This document shows positions 20,236 through 28,303 of a stretch of DNA of 64,000 nucleotides, piece by piece. Numbering within the stretch: the stretch's first letter is position 1; every line of letters starts with the position of its first letter. Source of the stretch: Kofleriaceae bacterium (lineage in GTDB: Bacteria > Myxococcota_A > Polyangia > Haliangiales > Haliangiaceae); assembly GCA_020633495.1 (NCBI GenBank), contig JACKDR010000011.1, positions 197,095 through 261,094 of the forward strand, given 5' to 3'. Below the pieces are notes generated by a model. It was not told where the DNA came from, did not search any database, and saw only the letters and a program-made list of their open reading frames with translations. Made by a program: the position numbers and the translations under genes.

Positions 20236-20294
20236 GGCGGGTGGAGCCGGTCGCGCCCGGTTCGTGACCGGGGATCGCCGCGCCGACCGCCGGC

Positions 20295-20972
20295 TCACGG
20301 CCGGCGGCGCGCCGGCGCGCGGCGACGCGGCGGCGACGGCGGCGCGCCCCGCTGGTAGCGGGCGAGGAAGGTGGCGACGGCCGCGGCGACCCGCTGGTCG
20401 CGCTCGCGCGGCGGTGGCGGCTCGGCGATCCGCATCGCGACCTTGAGCTGGATGTGACCGGCGATCGCGGCGAGGAAGTGCTCGCTGGCGAGCTGCAGAT
20501 CGTCGACGTCGAGCTCGCCGCGGTCGCGCCGGTCCTCGAGGAACGCGCGGAACACCGCGTACGAGCGGGCCGGGCCGTGATCCCACAGCGCGCGCGCCAG
20601 GTCGGGGAAGCGGTTGACCTCGCCGAGGCACAGCCGGAGCATGCCGATCGCCGGCGCCGACACCACGGCGTCGAGCGTGGCGCGCCCGATCCGGGTGAGC
20701 GCGTCGCGCAGCGGCAGCGCCGCGAGGGCGTCGGCGGCGAGGCCGCCCTGGGCGCGCTGGGCGCCATCGATGACCTCGGTGATCAGCCCCGCGACCAGGG
20801 CCTCCTTGGTCGGGAAGTACTTGTACAGCGTCGCCTTCGAGCCGCCGACCTCGGCGACGATCATGTCGGTCGACGTGGCGTCGAAGCCGCGCTCGGCGAA
20901 CAGCCGGCGCGCCACCGCGAGGTAGCTGCGGCGCCGGTCCTGCTCCCGCTCGGACGGATCACGGGTTGACAC
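20295..20972 (-). CDS. TetR/AcrR-family transcriptional repressor
   Basis: 225 residues from GTG 20972. The DNA-binding helix-turn-helix is at about residues 10-55: LAVARRLFAERGFDATSTDM, EVGGSKATLYKYFPTKEALV. The C-terminal helical domain (TetR_C type, WDHGPARSYAVFRAFLEDRR) binds a ligand. An upstream in-frame ATG at 21119 would overlap the cupin gene and the operator, so GTG 20972, 7 nt after TATCCT (20980-20985), is chosen. The 21-bp palindrome at 20988-21008 sits between this gene and the divergent cupin gene, so it probably represses both. Confidence 0.9.
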   Translation of the reverse strand: MSTRDPSEREQDRRRSYLAVARRLFAERGFDATSTDMIVAEVGGSKATLYKYFPTKEALVAGLITEVIDGAQRAQGGLAADALAALPLRDALTRIGRATLDAVVSAPAIGMLRLCLGEVNRFPDLARALWDHGPARSYAVFRAFLEDRRDRGELDVDDLQLASEHFLAAIAGHIQLKVAMRIAEPPPPRERDQRVAAAVATFLARYQRGAPPSPPRRRAPARRRP

Positions 20973-20979
20973 CCGGCCG

Positions 20980-20985
20980 AGGATA
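20980..20985 (-). promoter_or_regulatory. -10-like hexamer TATCCT of the TetR gene
   Basis: Minus-strand TATCCT ends 7 nt before GTG 20972, again implying a leaderless message. The operator lies immediately upstream of it. Confidence 0.5.
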
Positions 20986-20987
20986 CG

Positions 20988-21008
20988 TGTACTGAACGGT
21001 ACAGTACA
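20988..21008. promoter_or_regulatory. TetR operator candidate
   Basis: TGTACTG-N7-CAGTACA, a perfect 7-bp inverted repeat centred in the TetR/cupin divergent spacer, next to the TetR -10 element and about 30 nt before the cupin start. The palindrome half-site length and position fit autorepression plus control of the cupin gene. Confidence 0.75.
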
Positions 21009-21036
21009 GATCACCCACCCGCACCCGGAGGCCCCG

Positions 21037-21522
21037 ATGCCCGATCCCGTCGCCACGCCGTCGTCCCAGCCGTTCGTCACCCGCGCCGCCGAGCAGCCGC
21101 GGCACGGCTTCGGTCCCACCGGCGGGTTCGCGTTCCCGTTCGCGGGGCACGCCGGTCACCCCGAGCTGGTCGTCGAGCGCGGCGGCCGCGGCTCGAGCGC
21201 GCCCCTGCACCGCCACGGCTGGGCGTCGTGGGAGATCGTCCTCGAGGGCCGCGTCCGCTTCGTCGTCGACGGGCAGGAGCACCTGCTCGGCCCCGGCGAC
21301 GCGATCTACACGCCGCCGAACGTGCCGCACACCTACGTGATCGAGAGCGAGACCGCGCAGCTGGTCGCGCTCAACGAACCGAGCAGCCGCTTCGAGCAGC
21401 TGCAGCGCGAGGTGGCGCCGATGATGGCGGGGCCGGGCCAGCCCGACTTCGCGGCGATCGGCAAGCGCGCCGCCGAGCTGGGCGTCGAGGTGCTGGGGCC
21501 GCCGCTGACGCCGCGCCTGTGA
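21037..21522 (+). CDS. Cupin-domain protein
   Basis: 161 residues with GGAGG 6 nt before ATG 21037. The RmlC-like core shows G-SSAPLHRHGWASWEIVLEG (His cluster HRH and Glu, metal ligands) near residues 52-70 and GDAIYTPPNVPHTYVIES (second cupin motif with PxxxPH) near residues 87-104. Such small cupins bind a metal and either sense or convert a small molecule. It is divergent from a TetR repressor with a shared operator, so it is probably the regulated target and may act on the inducer. Confidence 0.88.
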   Translation: MPDPVATPSSQPFVTRAAEQPRHGFGPTGGFAFPFAGHAGHPELVVERGGRGSSAPLHRHGWASWEIVLEGRVRFVVDGQEHLLGPGDAIYTPPNVPHTYVIESETAQLVALNEPSSRFEQLQREVAPMMAGPGQPDFAAIGKRAAELGVEVLGPPLTPRL

Positions 21523-21569
21523 CCACCGCGGCGGCGCCGTCAGAGGGCTGGGGCAAGGTCGTGCCCTCG

Positions 21570-22367
21570 ATGTCGCAGTGCCTCACGCTCGCTCCCACGG
21601 CGGACCCACGGGTGTTCATCGCCCCCGACGGACGTCGCCTGAGCCCGCCCGACGACTGGGCGTGCCTGCCGCCCGGCGACGCCGGGCTCACCCGTCGCGT
21701 CAAGGCCGCCGGCCCGTCGTGGGCGGTGATCGAGCAGCGCGGCCGCAAGGCGTTCTCGCGCGGGCTGTGGGCGCCGCGCGTCCACATCGAGCAGGCCCGC
21801 GCCGCGCTCGACGCCGAGCGCGCCACCGACGCCTACGCCCGGCGCCGCGCCGCCGACGTCGACCGCCGCGACCGCGCCCAGGCCGCGTACGTCGTGACGT
21901 TCGAGCAGGAGGTCCGCGGCTTCCTGGCGTTCGCGCCGCGCTGGGCGGCGCTCGGCGATCGCGTGGCCCGGCTGGTCGCGGCCCACGCCACGCCGGTGGG
22001 CAGCGGCACGGTGGCCCGCACCAGGCGCATCGCCGTCGACGAGCGCGCCGAGGCCGCGGTGATCGCGTGGATGCGCCACCAGACCACCGGCTACGACGAC
22101 ATGAAGATCGAGCGGGTCGCGGGCCGCCGCCGCGAGGTCCGCCGCGAGCTCGCCCAGCTGTCGCGCGCCGTGCTCGACGTCCACCGCCGCGACGTGCCCC
22201 ACGCGGCGCCGAGCTGCTCGCTGTGCACGGCGGTGGCCCGGGCCGAGGCGACGCCGGCGCCGACGATCGCGGCGGCCGCGGCGGCCGCCGCGGACCGCGC
22301 CGTGGCCGGCGCGCCGGGCCGCGCGGCGGCGCTCGACGACGACGCCCTCGACGCGTTCGAGCTCTGA
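21570..22367 (+). CDS. DUF2293-domain protein
   Basis: 265 residues; ATG 21570, with in-frame GTG 21561 as an alternative. Residues about 150-200 carry AVIAWMRHQTTGYDDMKIER and the basic tail RREVRRELAQLSRAVLDVHR typical of DUF2293. The N-terminal part has RVFIAPDGRRLSPPDDWACL and a long Arg/Ala helix. A C-terminal CSLC could bind metal. DUF2293 proteins are of unknown role; the basic helix suggests nucleic-acid contact. It follows the cupin gene by 47 nt. Confidence 0.75.
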   Translation: MSQCLTLAPTADPRVFIAPDGRRLSPPDDWACLPPGDAGLTRRVKAAGPSWAVIEQRGRKAFSRGLWAPRVHIEQARAALDAERATDAYARRRAADVDRRDRAQAAYVVTFEQEVRGFLAFAPRWAALGDRVARLVAAHATPVGSGTVARTRRIAVDERAEAAVIAWMRHQTTGYDDMKIERVAGRRREVRRELAQLSRAVLDVHRRDVPHAAPSCSLCTAVARAEATPAPTIAAAAAAAADRAVAGAPGRAAALDDDALDAFEL

Positions 22368-22396
22368 GCGGGCGCGGGCCCCGGCCGCCCGCCCCC

Positions 22397-22906
22397 CTAC
22401 TCCGCCGCGACGGCGATCCGCAGGCTGGGCCCGGTGCGCTCGAGCGTGCCGTCGACGAGCACCTTCGAGTCGACGTCGACGATGCCGGGGTGCGCGGCGA
22501 TCAGGACCAGCTCGCTCTGGATCGAGTCGGCGCCGCGGCGGCCGGGCTCGCGCTGCAGGCGCAGCTCGGCGAGCACGAGGGCGTCGCTGCGCGCCCCGGC
22601 GGCGTCGGTGACGTCGATGTCGTAGGCGAGCCGCGGGTTGACCTGGACCCGGTAGCCGAGGTCGGTCGCGGTCACGGTCGCGGCGTCGGCCTGGTACAGC
22701 TCGTCGACCGCGAGCTCGGTGTCGACGCCGGGCATCGCCACCGCGTCGCGACCCGCGACCACCTCGACGTCGTCGAAGCTCGCCTCGACGATGGCCGCGT
22801 CGCCGAGCGTCGCCCCGGGGTTGGCGATCACGATGGGGTCGTAGGGGCCGTCATCGAAGCAGGCGGGAACCAGGGCCACGGCGAGGCAGAGCAAGAGCGC
22901 GCGCAT
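22397..22906 (-). CDS. Predicted lipoprotein, unknown function
   Basis: 169 residues. MRALLLCLAVALVPAC is a lipoprotein signal with Cys16. The mature part (PYDPIVIANPGATLGDAAIV ... ELYQADAATVTATDLGYRVQV) is a beta-rich, Asp/Val-rich domain with no family that I recognise. It is convergent with the DUF2293 gene. Upstream (22907-23141) lie only the 12-nt tandem repeats. Confidence 0.6.
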   Translation of the reverse strand: MRALLLCLAVALVPACFDDGPYDPIVIANPGATLGDAAIVEASFDDVEVVAGRDAVAMPGVDTELAVDELYQADAATVTATDLGYRVQVNPRLAYDIDVTDAAGARSDALVLAELRLQREPGRRGADSIQSELVLIAAHPGIVDVDSKVLVDGTLERTGPSLRIAVAAE

Positions 22907-23026
22907 GGCCGTCAGCCGAGCAAGCGACGGGCCACGACGCGGGGTGCGCCCCGGCGCACGCGCGGTGGCAAGATCGGACGCGTCGGCGGGCGCGGTGGCC
23001 ACGCCGATCACGTCGGCAGGCACGTC

Positions 23027-23098
23027 GTCGGCGCGGTGGTCGGCGCGGTGGTCGGCGCGGTGGTCGGCGCGGTGGTCGGCGCGGCGGTCGGCGCGGGT
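23027..23098. repeat. Tandem 12-nt repeat, six copies
   Basis: Unit GTCGGCGCGGTG, first four exact, last two with one or two substitutions. It sits between two minus-strand genes, upstream of the lipoprotein and 44 nt past the aminotransferase stop. No ORF with sensible composition covers it. Confidence 0.85.
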
Positions 23099-23141
23099 GT
23101 GGACGTCCCATCACACCCGCGACATCCGTGTCCCGGCGCGG

Positions 23142-24293
23142 TCACCGCCCGACCGCGCGGGCCATGCGCACGACCGCCTCCTCGAGCAGCGCCGCGGTGG
23201 TGCCCATGTTGAGCCGCGCCCAGCCCCGGCCCTCGACGCCGAACGACGGCCCGGGCGACAGCGCGACCTCGCCGCAGGCCAGGAACGCCGCCGCGGGATC
23301 GTCGCCGAGGCCGAGCGCGCGGGCGTCGAGCCAGGCCAGGTAGCCGGCGGCGGGCGGCGTGTAGCCCACCGCGGGCAGGTGCCGCGCCAGCAGCTCGCCG
23401 AGCAGGCGCCGGTTGCGATCGAGGATGGCCCGGACCTCGGCGCGCCACGGCTCACCGGCGGCGAACGCGGCGCGCGCCGCGACGATCCCGAGGTGCCCGG
23501 CGTGGAACGGCAGCTCCGGCGACAGCCGCGCCAGCAGCGCGCGCGGCGCGTCGGCGCTGGCGACGATCACCGCGGCCTTGAGCCCGGCCAGGTTCCAGGT
23601 CTTCGACGCCGAGGTCAGCACCACCGAGCGTCGCGCCGCGGCCGGTGACACCGTCGGGAACGGCACGTGCGCCGCGCCCGGCAGGGTCAGCGGCGCGTGG
23701 ATCTCGTCGGCGATGACCAGGACGTCGTGGCGGTCGGCGAGCTCGGCGATCGCGGCCAGCGTCGCGCGCGGGTAGACCACGCCGGTCGGGTTGTGCGGCG
23801 AGCACAGGACGTGGGCCCGGGCGCCGCCGGCGTAGGCGCGCGCGATCGCGTCGAGGTCGGGGGCGAAGCCGGCGGCGCCGTGCGCCATCGGCGCGGTGAC
23901 CACGCGCCGCCCCAGCGCCGCGATCGTCCCGGCGAACGGCGGGTACACCGGCGGCTCGATCACGACGCCGTCGCCGGGCGCGGTGCCGACCCGCAGCAGC
24001 TCGGCCAGGCCGGTGACGACGTCGCAGGACACGACGACGTCGCGCGGCGCCACCGTCCAGCCCCAGGTCGCCGCCGTCCACGCCGCGACCGCGTCGCCGA
24101 GGCCGCCCGCGTCGGCGTAGCCGACGTCGTCGGCGTCGAGCGCGGCCTGCAGCGCCGCTCGGATCGGCGCCGCGATCGGGTAGTCCATCTCGGCGATCCA
24201 CGCCGGCAGCACGGTCGCCGGGTAGCGCGTCCACTTGGCGCTCTGGCGGCGGCGCAGGTCGGCGAGCGCGATCGCGTCGAACGGGTGCTCCAT
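23142..24293 (-). CDS. PLP-dependent aminotransferase, MalY/PatB type
   Basis: 383 residues of the fold-type I class I/II family. MEHPFDAIALADLRRRQSAKW, LPAWIAEMDYPIAAPI and the CSPHNPTGVVYPR loop are typical of MalY/PatB cystathionine beta-lyases. The PLP lysine is in TSASKTWNLAGLK near residue 235; ARLNMGTT near the C-terminus carries the substrate-carboxylate Arg. Likely reaction is C-S beta-elimination of cystathionine or cysteine conjugates. The start has TAGCAT 6 nt upstream; the next gene is divergent. Not linked to a sulfur pathway in this window. Confidence 0.88.
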   Translation of the reverse strand: MEHPFDAIALADLRRRQSAKWTRYPATVLPAWIAEMDYPIAAPIRAALQAALDADDVGYADAGGLGDAVAAWTAATWGWTVAPRDVVVSCDVVTGLAELLRVGTAPGDGVVIEPPVYPPFAGTIAALGRRVVTAPMAHGAAGFAPDLDAIARAYAGGARAHVLCSPHNPTGVVYPRATLAAIAELADRHDVLVIADEIHAPLTLPGAAHVPFPTVSPAAARRSVVLTSASKTWNLAGLKAAVIVASADAPRALLARLSPELPFHAGHLGIVAARAAFAAGEPWRAEVRAILDRNRRLLGELLARHLPAVGYTPPAAGYLAWLDARALGLGDDPAAAFLACGEVALSPGPSFGVEGRGWARLNMGTTAALLEEAVVRMARAVGR

Positions 24294-24299
24294 GCGCGC

Positions 24300-24305
24300 A
24301 TGCTA
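24300..24305 (-). promoter_or_regulatory. -10-like hexamer TAGCAT, leaderless start
   Basis: Minus-strand TAGCAT ends 6 nt before the aminotransferase ATG at 24293. Confidence 0.45.
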
Positions 24306-24338
24306 CCGCGGCGCCGGGCGATCCCACGCCGGGTCGTG

Positions 24339-24344
24339 TAGCGT
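24339..24344 (+). promoter_or_regulatory. -10-like hexamer TAGCGT, leaderless start
   Basis: Ends 6 nt before the ATG at 24351; same hexamer as at 18681. Confidence 0.45.
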
Positions 24345-24350
24345 CGGGGC

Positions 24351-25799
24351 ATGCGCTTCCTCCACCCCGACCACGACGAGCAGCTCGAGCTCGCGACCGA
24401 CGACGTCTTCCTGAACCCGGGGTACTTCGACGGCGGCTCGCGCCTCGACTGCGATCTGACCCCGACCGACTTCGCCGGCGGCTCGCACCCGATCGTGTCG
24501 GCCAACATGAACGCGGTCACCGGCAAGCGGATGGCCGAGACCATGGCGCGGTTCGGCGGCCTCGGGGTCCTGCCCCAGGACATGGCGCTCGACACCGTCG
24601 AGCGCATCGTCAAGCACATCCACGCCGCCGACACCCGCTACGACACCGCGCTCGCGGTGTCGCCGCGGGCCACGCTGCGCGACGTCCAGGGCATCATCCG
24701 CAAGCGGTCCCACGATCTCGTCGTCGTCATCGACGACGAGCGCCGGCCCATCGGGATCGTGACCCACTCGGATCTCCGCGACCGCGACCAGTACCTGCCG
24801 GCGTCGCGGCTGATGTCGCAGCGCATGGTGACGCTGCCGGTCGGGATCTCGAACCGCGACGCGTTCCTGCGCATGGAGGACGCCCGGGTCAAGGCGGCGC
24901 CGGTGCTCGACGCCGACGGCCGCCTGCTCGGCGTCCTCACCCGCAACGACGTCGTGCGGCTCGAGCTGCTGCGGCCGACGCTCGACGCCCACGGCCGCCT
25001 GATGGTCGCGGCCGCGGTCGGCATCTCCGCCGAGGCGCCGGCGACCGCGGCGCGGCTGCGCGACCTCGGCGTGTCGGCGATCGTCCTCGACACCGCGCAC
25101 GGCCACCAGCGTCGCATGCTCGAGGCGCTGCGCGAGGTCAAGGCGATCGTCGGCGGCGACGTCCCGGTCGTCGCCGGCAACGTCTGCACCGCCGAGGGCA
25201 CGCGGGCGCTGATCGAGGCCGGCGCCGACGTCGTCAAGGTCAACATCGGCCCCGGCGCGATGTGCACGACCCGCATGCAGACCGGCGCCGGCCGGCCCAC
25301 GTTCACCGCGGTGCTCGGCTGCGCCCGCGAGGCCCACGCCCACGGCAAGCAGATCTGGGCCGACGGCGGCGTCAAGCACCCGCGCGACGTCGCGCTGTAC
25401 CTCGCCGCCGGCGCCGCGCGCGTCATGATCGGCACCGCGCTCGCCGGCACCCACGAGAGCCCGGGCGACGTCAAGGAGGACCGCGACGGCCTGCTGTACA
25501 AGGAGAACTACGGCATGGCGAGCGGCCGCGCGGTCAGCGATCGCACCGAGCACCAGGACGCCTTCGAGAGCGCCAAGAAGGGGTTCTTCCGCGAGGGCAT
25601 CTCGACCTCGCGGATCTACCTGCGCGAGGGCCAGGAGAGCGTCGGCGCCATCCTCGTCGACATGATCACCGGCGTGCAGTCGGCGTTCTCGTACGTCGGC
25701 GCCCGGACGCTGGCCGAGTTCCAGGAGCGCGCGGTGGTGGGCGTGCAGACCTGGGCCGGCTACGGCGAGGGCACGCCGCACGGCGCGACCCGGCGCTGA
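24351..25799 (+). CDS. guaB1: GuaB1-family IMP dehydrogenase/GMP reductase-like enzyme
   Basis: 482 residues. TIM barrel with inserted CBS pair at about residues 90-215 (VVVIDDERRPIGIVTHSDLR and VKAAPVLDADGRLLGVLTRN). The purine-nucleotide loop GPGAMCTTR supplies the catalytic Cys (Cys305); the ADGGVKHPRDVALYLAAGA phosphate loop and the YGMASGRA flap are present. The GuaB1 branch, best known from actinobacteria, has GMP reductase activity with CBS domains, so it would recycle GMP to IMP. The 40-nt overlap with the convergent SGNH gene at its 3' end is unusual. No guaA nearby. Confidence 0.88.
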   Translation: MRFLHPDHDEQLELATDDVFLNPGYFDGGSRLDCDLTPTDFAGGSHPIVSANMNAVTGKRMAETMARFGGLGVLPQDMALDTVERIVKHIHAADTRYDTALAVSPRATLRDVQGIIRKRSHDLVVVIDDERRPIGIVTHSDLRDRDQYLPASRLMSQRMVTLPVGISNRDAFLRMEDARVKAAPVLDADGRLLGVLTRNDVVRLELLRPTLDAHGRLMVAAAVGISAEAPATAARLRDLGVSAIVLDTAHGHQRRMLEALREVKAIVGGDVPVVAGNVCTAEGTRALIEAGADVVKVNIGPGAMCTTRMQTGAGRPTFTAVLGCAREAHAHGKQIWADGGVKHPRDVALYLAAGAARVMIGTALAGTHESPGDVKEDRDGLLYKENYGMASGRAVSDRTEHQDAFESAKKGFFREGISTSRIYLREGQESVGAILVDMITGVQSAFSYVGARTLAEFQERAVVGVQTWAGYGEGTPHGATRR

Positions 25800-26590
25800 G
25801 CGGGCGGGCGGAGCACCGTCAGCGTCGGCCGCTTGGCGCTGCGGTGGTCGCCGGTGGTCCGGTCGCGGGCGCGGCGCCACAGCCAGGGCACGAAGTAGTC
25901 GCGCCCCCACCGGGCGCTGGCGACCAGCTGCGCGCGCAGCGGCGTCGCCGGCGGCGGCGGCAGCGGCGCCAGCCAGGCGTCGTCGGCGCCGGGGAGCCCG
26001 AGCAGCTGGGCCAGCCCGGCGGCGGTGCGGGCGTGGCCGTCGGCGTTGGCGTGGAGGCGGTCGTGGCTCCACAGCCGCGGATCGGACGCGAGCGCGTGGA
26101 CCGCGAGATCGAGCAGCCGCGCCCCCGACGCCGCCGCGGCCCGCCGCAGCTCGTCGTTGAGCGCGTGGATGCGCGCCGACATCCGGCGCGCCACCGGCGC
26201 GATCGCCAGGTGCCGCGAGATGTCGGGGAGGGTCAGGGTCAGGACGACGGCGCCGCGATCGACGAGCGCGCGCTGCATCGCCTCGACCTCGGCGGCGACG
26301 GCGCGCGGGTCGAAGCGCGCGCGCAGCAGATCGTTCATGCCGGCGACCACCGTGGCGAGGTCGGGGTGCAGCGCGACCGCGGCGTCGAGCTGCTCGGCCC
26401 GGATCTGGCGCGCGATGCGGCCGCGGACCGCGAGGTTGGCGTACGCGACCTCGCCCTGGTGCGCGGCGACGGCCTCGGCGAGGCGGTCGGCCCAGCCGCG
26501 GTAGCCGCCGACGCCGTCGGGATCGTCGAGGCCCTCGGTGGAGCTGTCGCCGAGCGCGACGTAGCGCGCGAACCGGGGCGGCGGCGTCAT
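25760..26590 (-). CDS. SGNH/GDSL hydrolase
   Basis: 276 residues. GDSSTEG (block I, Ser), VAGMNDLL (block III, GxND) and WSHDRLHANADGH (block V, DxxH) give the full catalytic set Ser-Gly-Asn-His. It lacks a signal peptide, so it would act in the cytoplasm on an acyl or acetyl ester. Its ATG at 26590 overlaps the stop of the EEP gene by 4 nt (ATGA), so the two form an operon. The C-terminal 60 residues are Arg-rich and overlap the guaB1 3' end on the other strand. Confidence 0.88.
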   Translation of the reverse strand: MTPPPRFARYVALGDSSTEGLDDPDGVGGYRGWADRLAEAVAAHQGEVAYANLAVRGRIARQIRAEQLDAAVALHPDLATVVAGMNDLLRARFDPRAVAAEVEAMQRALVDRGAVVLTLTLPDISRHLAIAPVARRMSARIHALNDELRRAAAASGARLLDLAVHALASDPRLWSHDRLHANADGHARTAAGLAQLLGLPGADDAWLAPLPPPPATPLRAQLVASARWGRDYFVPWLWRRARDRTTGDHRSAKRPTLTVLRPPAQRRVAPCGVPSP

Positions 26591-27384
26591 GGCCGCGGCT
26601 CCGCGCCGGCGAGCTCGGCCCACACCAGATCGTGGTCCGACGCCGGCGTCTCGAGCTGGCCGCGACGCGTGACGGTGACGTTGCTGCACACGACGTCGTA
26701 GGCGCGCGGCAGGTCGAGGCCGAGCGCGCCCAGCGCGACGGTGAGCCGGTGGGTCAGCAGCGGCTCGCGCTGGCGGGCGAAGAAGTGGGTGGGCGCGCCG
26801 GCCTCGGGCGGCGCGGCGCCGAGCGCGGTCAGCGGCGCCAGGAGCTCGGCGAGGGCGGCGGCGTGGCGCGCCCGCCGCCAGGTGAAGCTGTTGGTGTCGG
26901 CGCAGAAGACGAAGCGGGAGCCGTCGAGCGCGGCCGCGACCGCGGCGACCTGGGCGGCGCGGTGGGCGTTGTCGCCGGCGGTGTCGAGGTGGGCGTCGAC
27001 GATCAGGTACAGGTCGGCGGCGTGGCCGACGGTGACCAGCAGCGCGTGCTTCTGCTTGGTCTTGCCGCCGGCGATGTACAGGCGCTCGATCGGCGACAGC
27101 CGGCCCAGCCGCGGCAGCGGCACCGCGCGCACCGCGCCGGGCGCGACCGGGGCGGTCGCGGTGTCGTGCACCACCGCGAGGCCGGGCGCCTCGGCCGCCC
27201 GCGCCACCGCGTAGCCCGGGCCGAGGGCGGCGGCGATCCGGTCGGCGGCGGTGGTGTCGCCGAGCGCGACGTCCTCCTGGACGCAGAGGACGTCGAGGCC
27301 GACGTCGTCGCGCAGGGCGAGGTGGTGCGGCAGCAAGGCGTCGAGCCGCCGGGCGTGCATGAGGTTGTGGCTGGCGACGATCAT
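26587..27384 (-). CDS. Endonuclease/exonuclease/phosphatase-family protein
   Basis: 265 residues. EEP fold markers in order: ASHNLMHA near residue 4, VQEDV (Glu, metal) near 35, VDAHLDT near 129, CADTNSF (Asp/Asn) near 160, and SDHDLVW (catalytic His) near 253. A metal-dependent phosphodiesterase or nuclease; lipid phosphatase activity is possible. It is the first gene of a two-gene operon with the SGNH hydrolase, suggesting joint hydrolysis of a phospho-ester/acyl substrate such as a lipid. TATGGT at 27399-27404 is a possible -10 with a 14-nt gap to ATG. Confidence 0.85.
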   Translation of the reverse strand: MIVASHNLMHARRLDALLPHHLALRDDVGLDVLCVQEDVALGDTTAADRIAAALGPGYAVARAAEAPGLAVVHDTATAPVAPGAVRAVPLPRLGRLSPIERLYIAGGKTKQKHALLVTVGHAADLYLIVDAHLDTAGDNAHRAAQVAAVAAALDGSRFVFCADTNSFTWRRARHAAALAELLAPLTALGAAPPEAGAPTHFFARQREPLLTHRLTVALGALGLDLPRAYDVVCSNVTVTRRGQLETPASDHDLVWAELAGAEPRP

Positions 27385-27470
27385 CGGCGGGACGGCGCAC
27401 CATAGAGGAGCCGGCGGCCGCGCGTCGATCGCGGCGCGCGCCGATCGCGACGGCCGGCGCGCCGGCGGCG

Positions 27471-28083
27471 TCAGCGCCAGGTCGCGTCGATGCGCCCGGC
27501 CGCGGCGGCGGTCCGGTTGTCGCCGGCCTCCCAGATCAGCTCGCCGTCGGGGCGACGCTGCAGGAACTTGAAGGTCAGCGTCGCGTCGGGCGACGCCGAC
27601 AGCGACGCCAGCCAGGCGTCACCGTCCCGGGTCATGCGGACGGCGTGGGCCGCGTCCCAGTCACCGAGGCTGGCGCCGCCGCCGCACACCAGCACCTCGC
27701 CTGCGGCGTCGACCTCGACGCCGGTGAGCGCGATCGTCACCGGGACCGACGTCGCCGGGCGCCGGCGCGGCGGCGGCGGCGACCGGCGCCGCCTCGGCGT
27801 CGCGGGGCGCGGACGCCGGTGGCGCCTCGACGGCGGCCGGCGCCGGCGACGCCGCCGCGCCGGTGGGCGAGGTGCCGAGCAACGCGTCGAGCGCCGCCTC
27901 GACCGCGCCGAGCCGATCACCGATCTGCGCGAGCGCGGCGCGGAGCGCGTGGACCTGCGACGGCGCGTACGCCGGCAGGACCTCGAGGCCGGCGCGTTCG
28001 CACGCGGCGCTCAGCATGGACTCGGCCGAGTAGTGGTCGTAGCGCGATCGCAGCGCGGCGATCAGATCGTCTCGTTCGATCAT
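27471..28083 (-). pseudogene. Starch-binding (CBM20)-domain protein, one frame change
   Basis: ATG 28083 follows a strong AGGAGGTGA ribosome site. Frame one (to about 27760) is a helical N-terminus MIERDDLIAALRSRYDHYSA and a Pro/Ala linker. The other frame then gives VTIALTGVEVDAAGEVLVCG, LGDWDAAHAVRM and FKFLQRRPDGELIWEAGDNR, the hallmark of a CBM20 beta-sandwich that binds glycogen/starch. The break falls near 27740-27780 in GC-rich sequence and equals one extra base. Intact, it would be about 204 residues; probable assembly indel. Confidence 0.65.
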
Positions 28084-28303
28084 GGCGAGGTCACCTCCTG
28101 CCGCCTCAGGCTACTGCATCCGTCGACGATCAGCGCGCGGTCACGCGCGACGACGCGCTGAACCCGCGTCGTCACGCGGCCGTCGCAAACGCGTCAACCC
28201 TCGCGCCGCGCGCGTGCCAGCGGCTACCGCGGCGGCGGCCCCGGCGCCGCGGCGGCGCGGCGGACCGCGGGGTAGACTCTGGACGGCTCCCACGCCCAGC
28301 ACC

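Noticed and set aside
23027..23098. Coding repeat of a proline-rich surface protein
   Set aside because: All frames through it give biased low-complexity text without start signals; neighbours already account for the strands.
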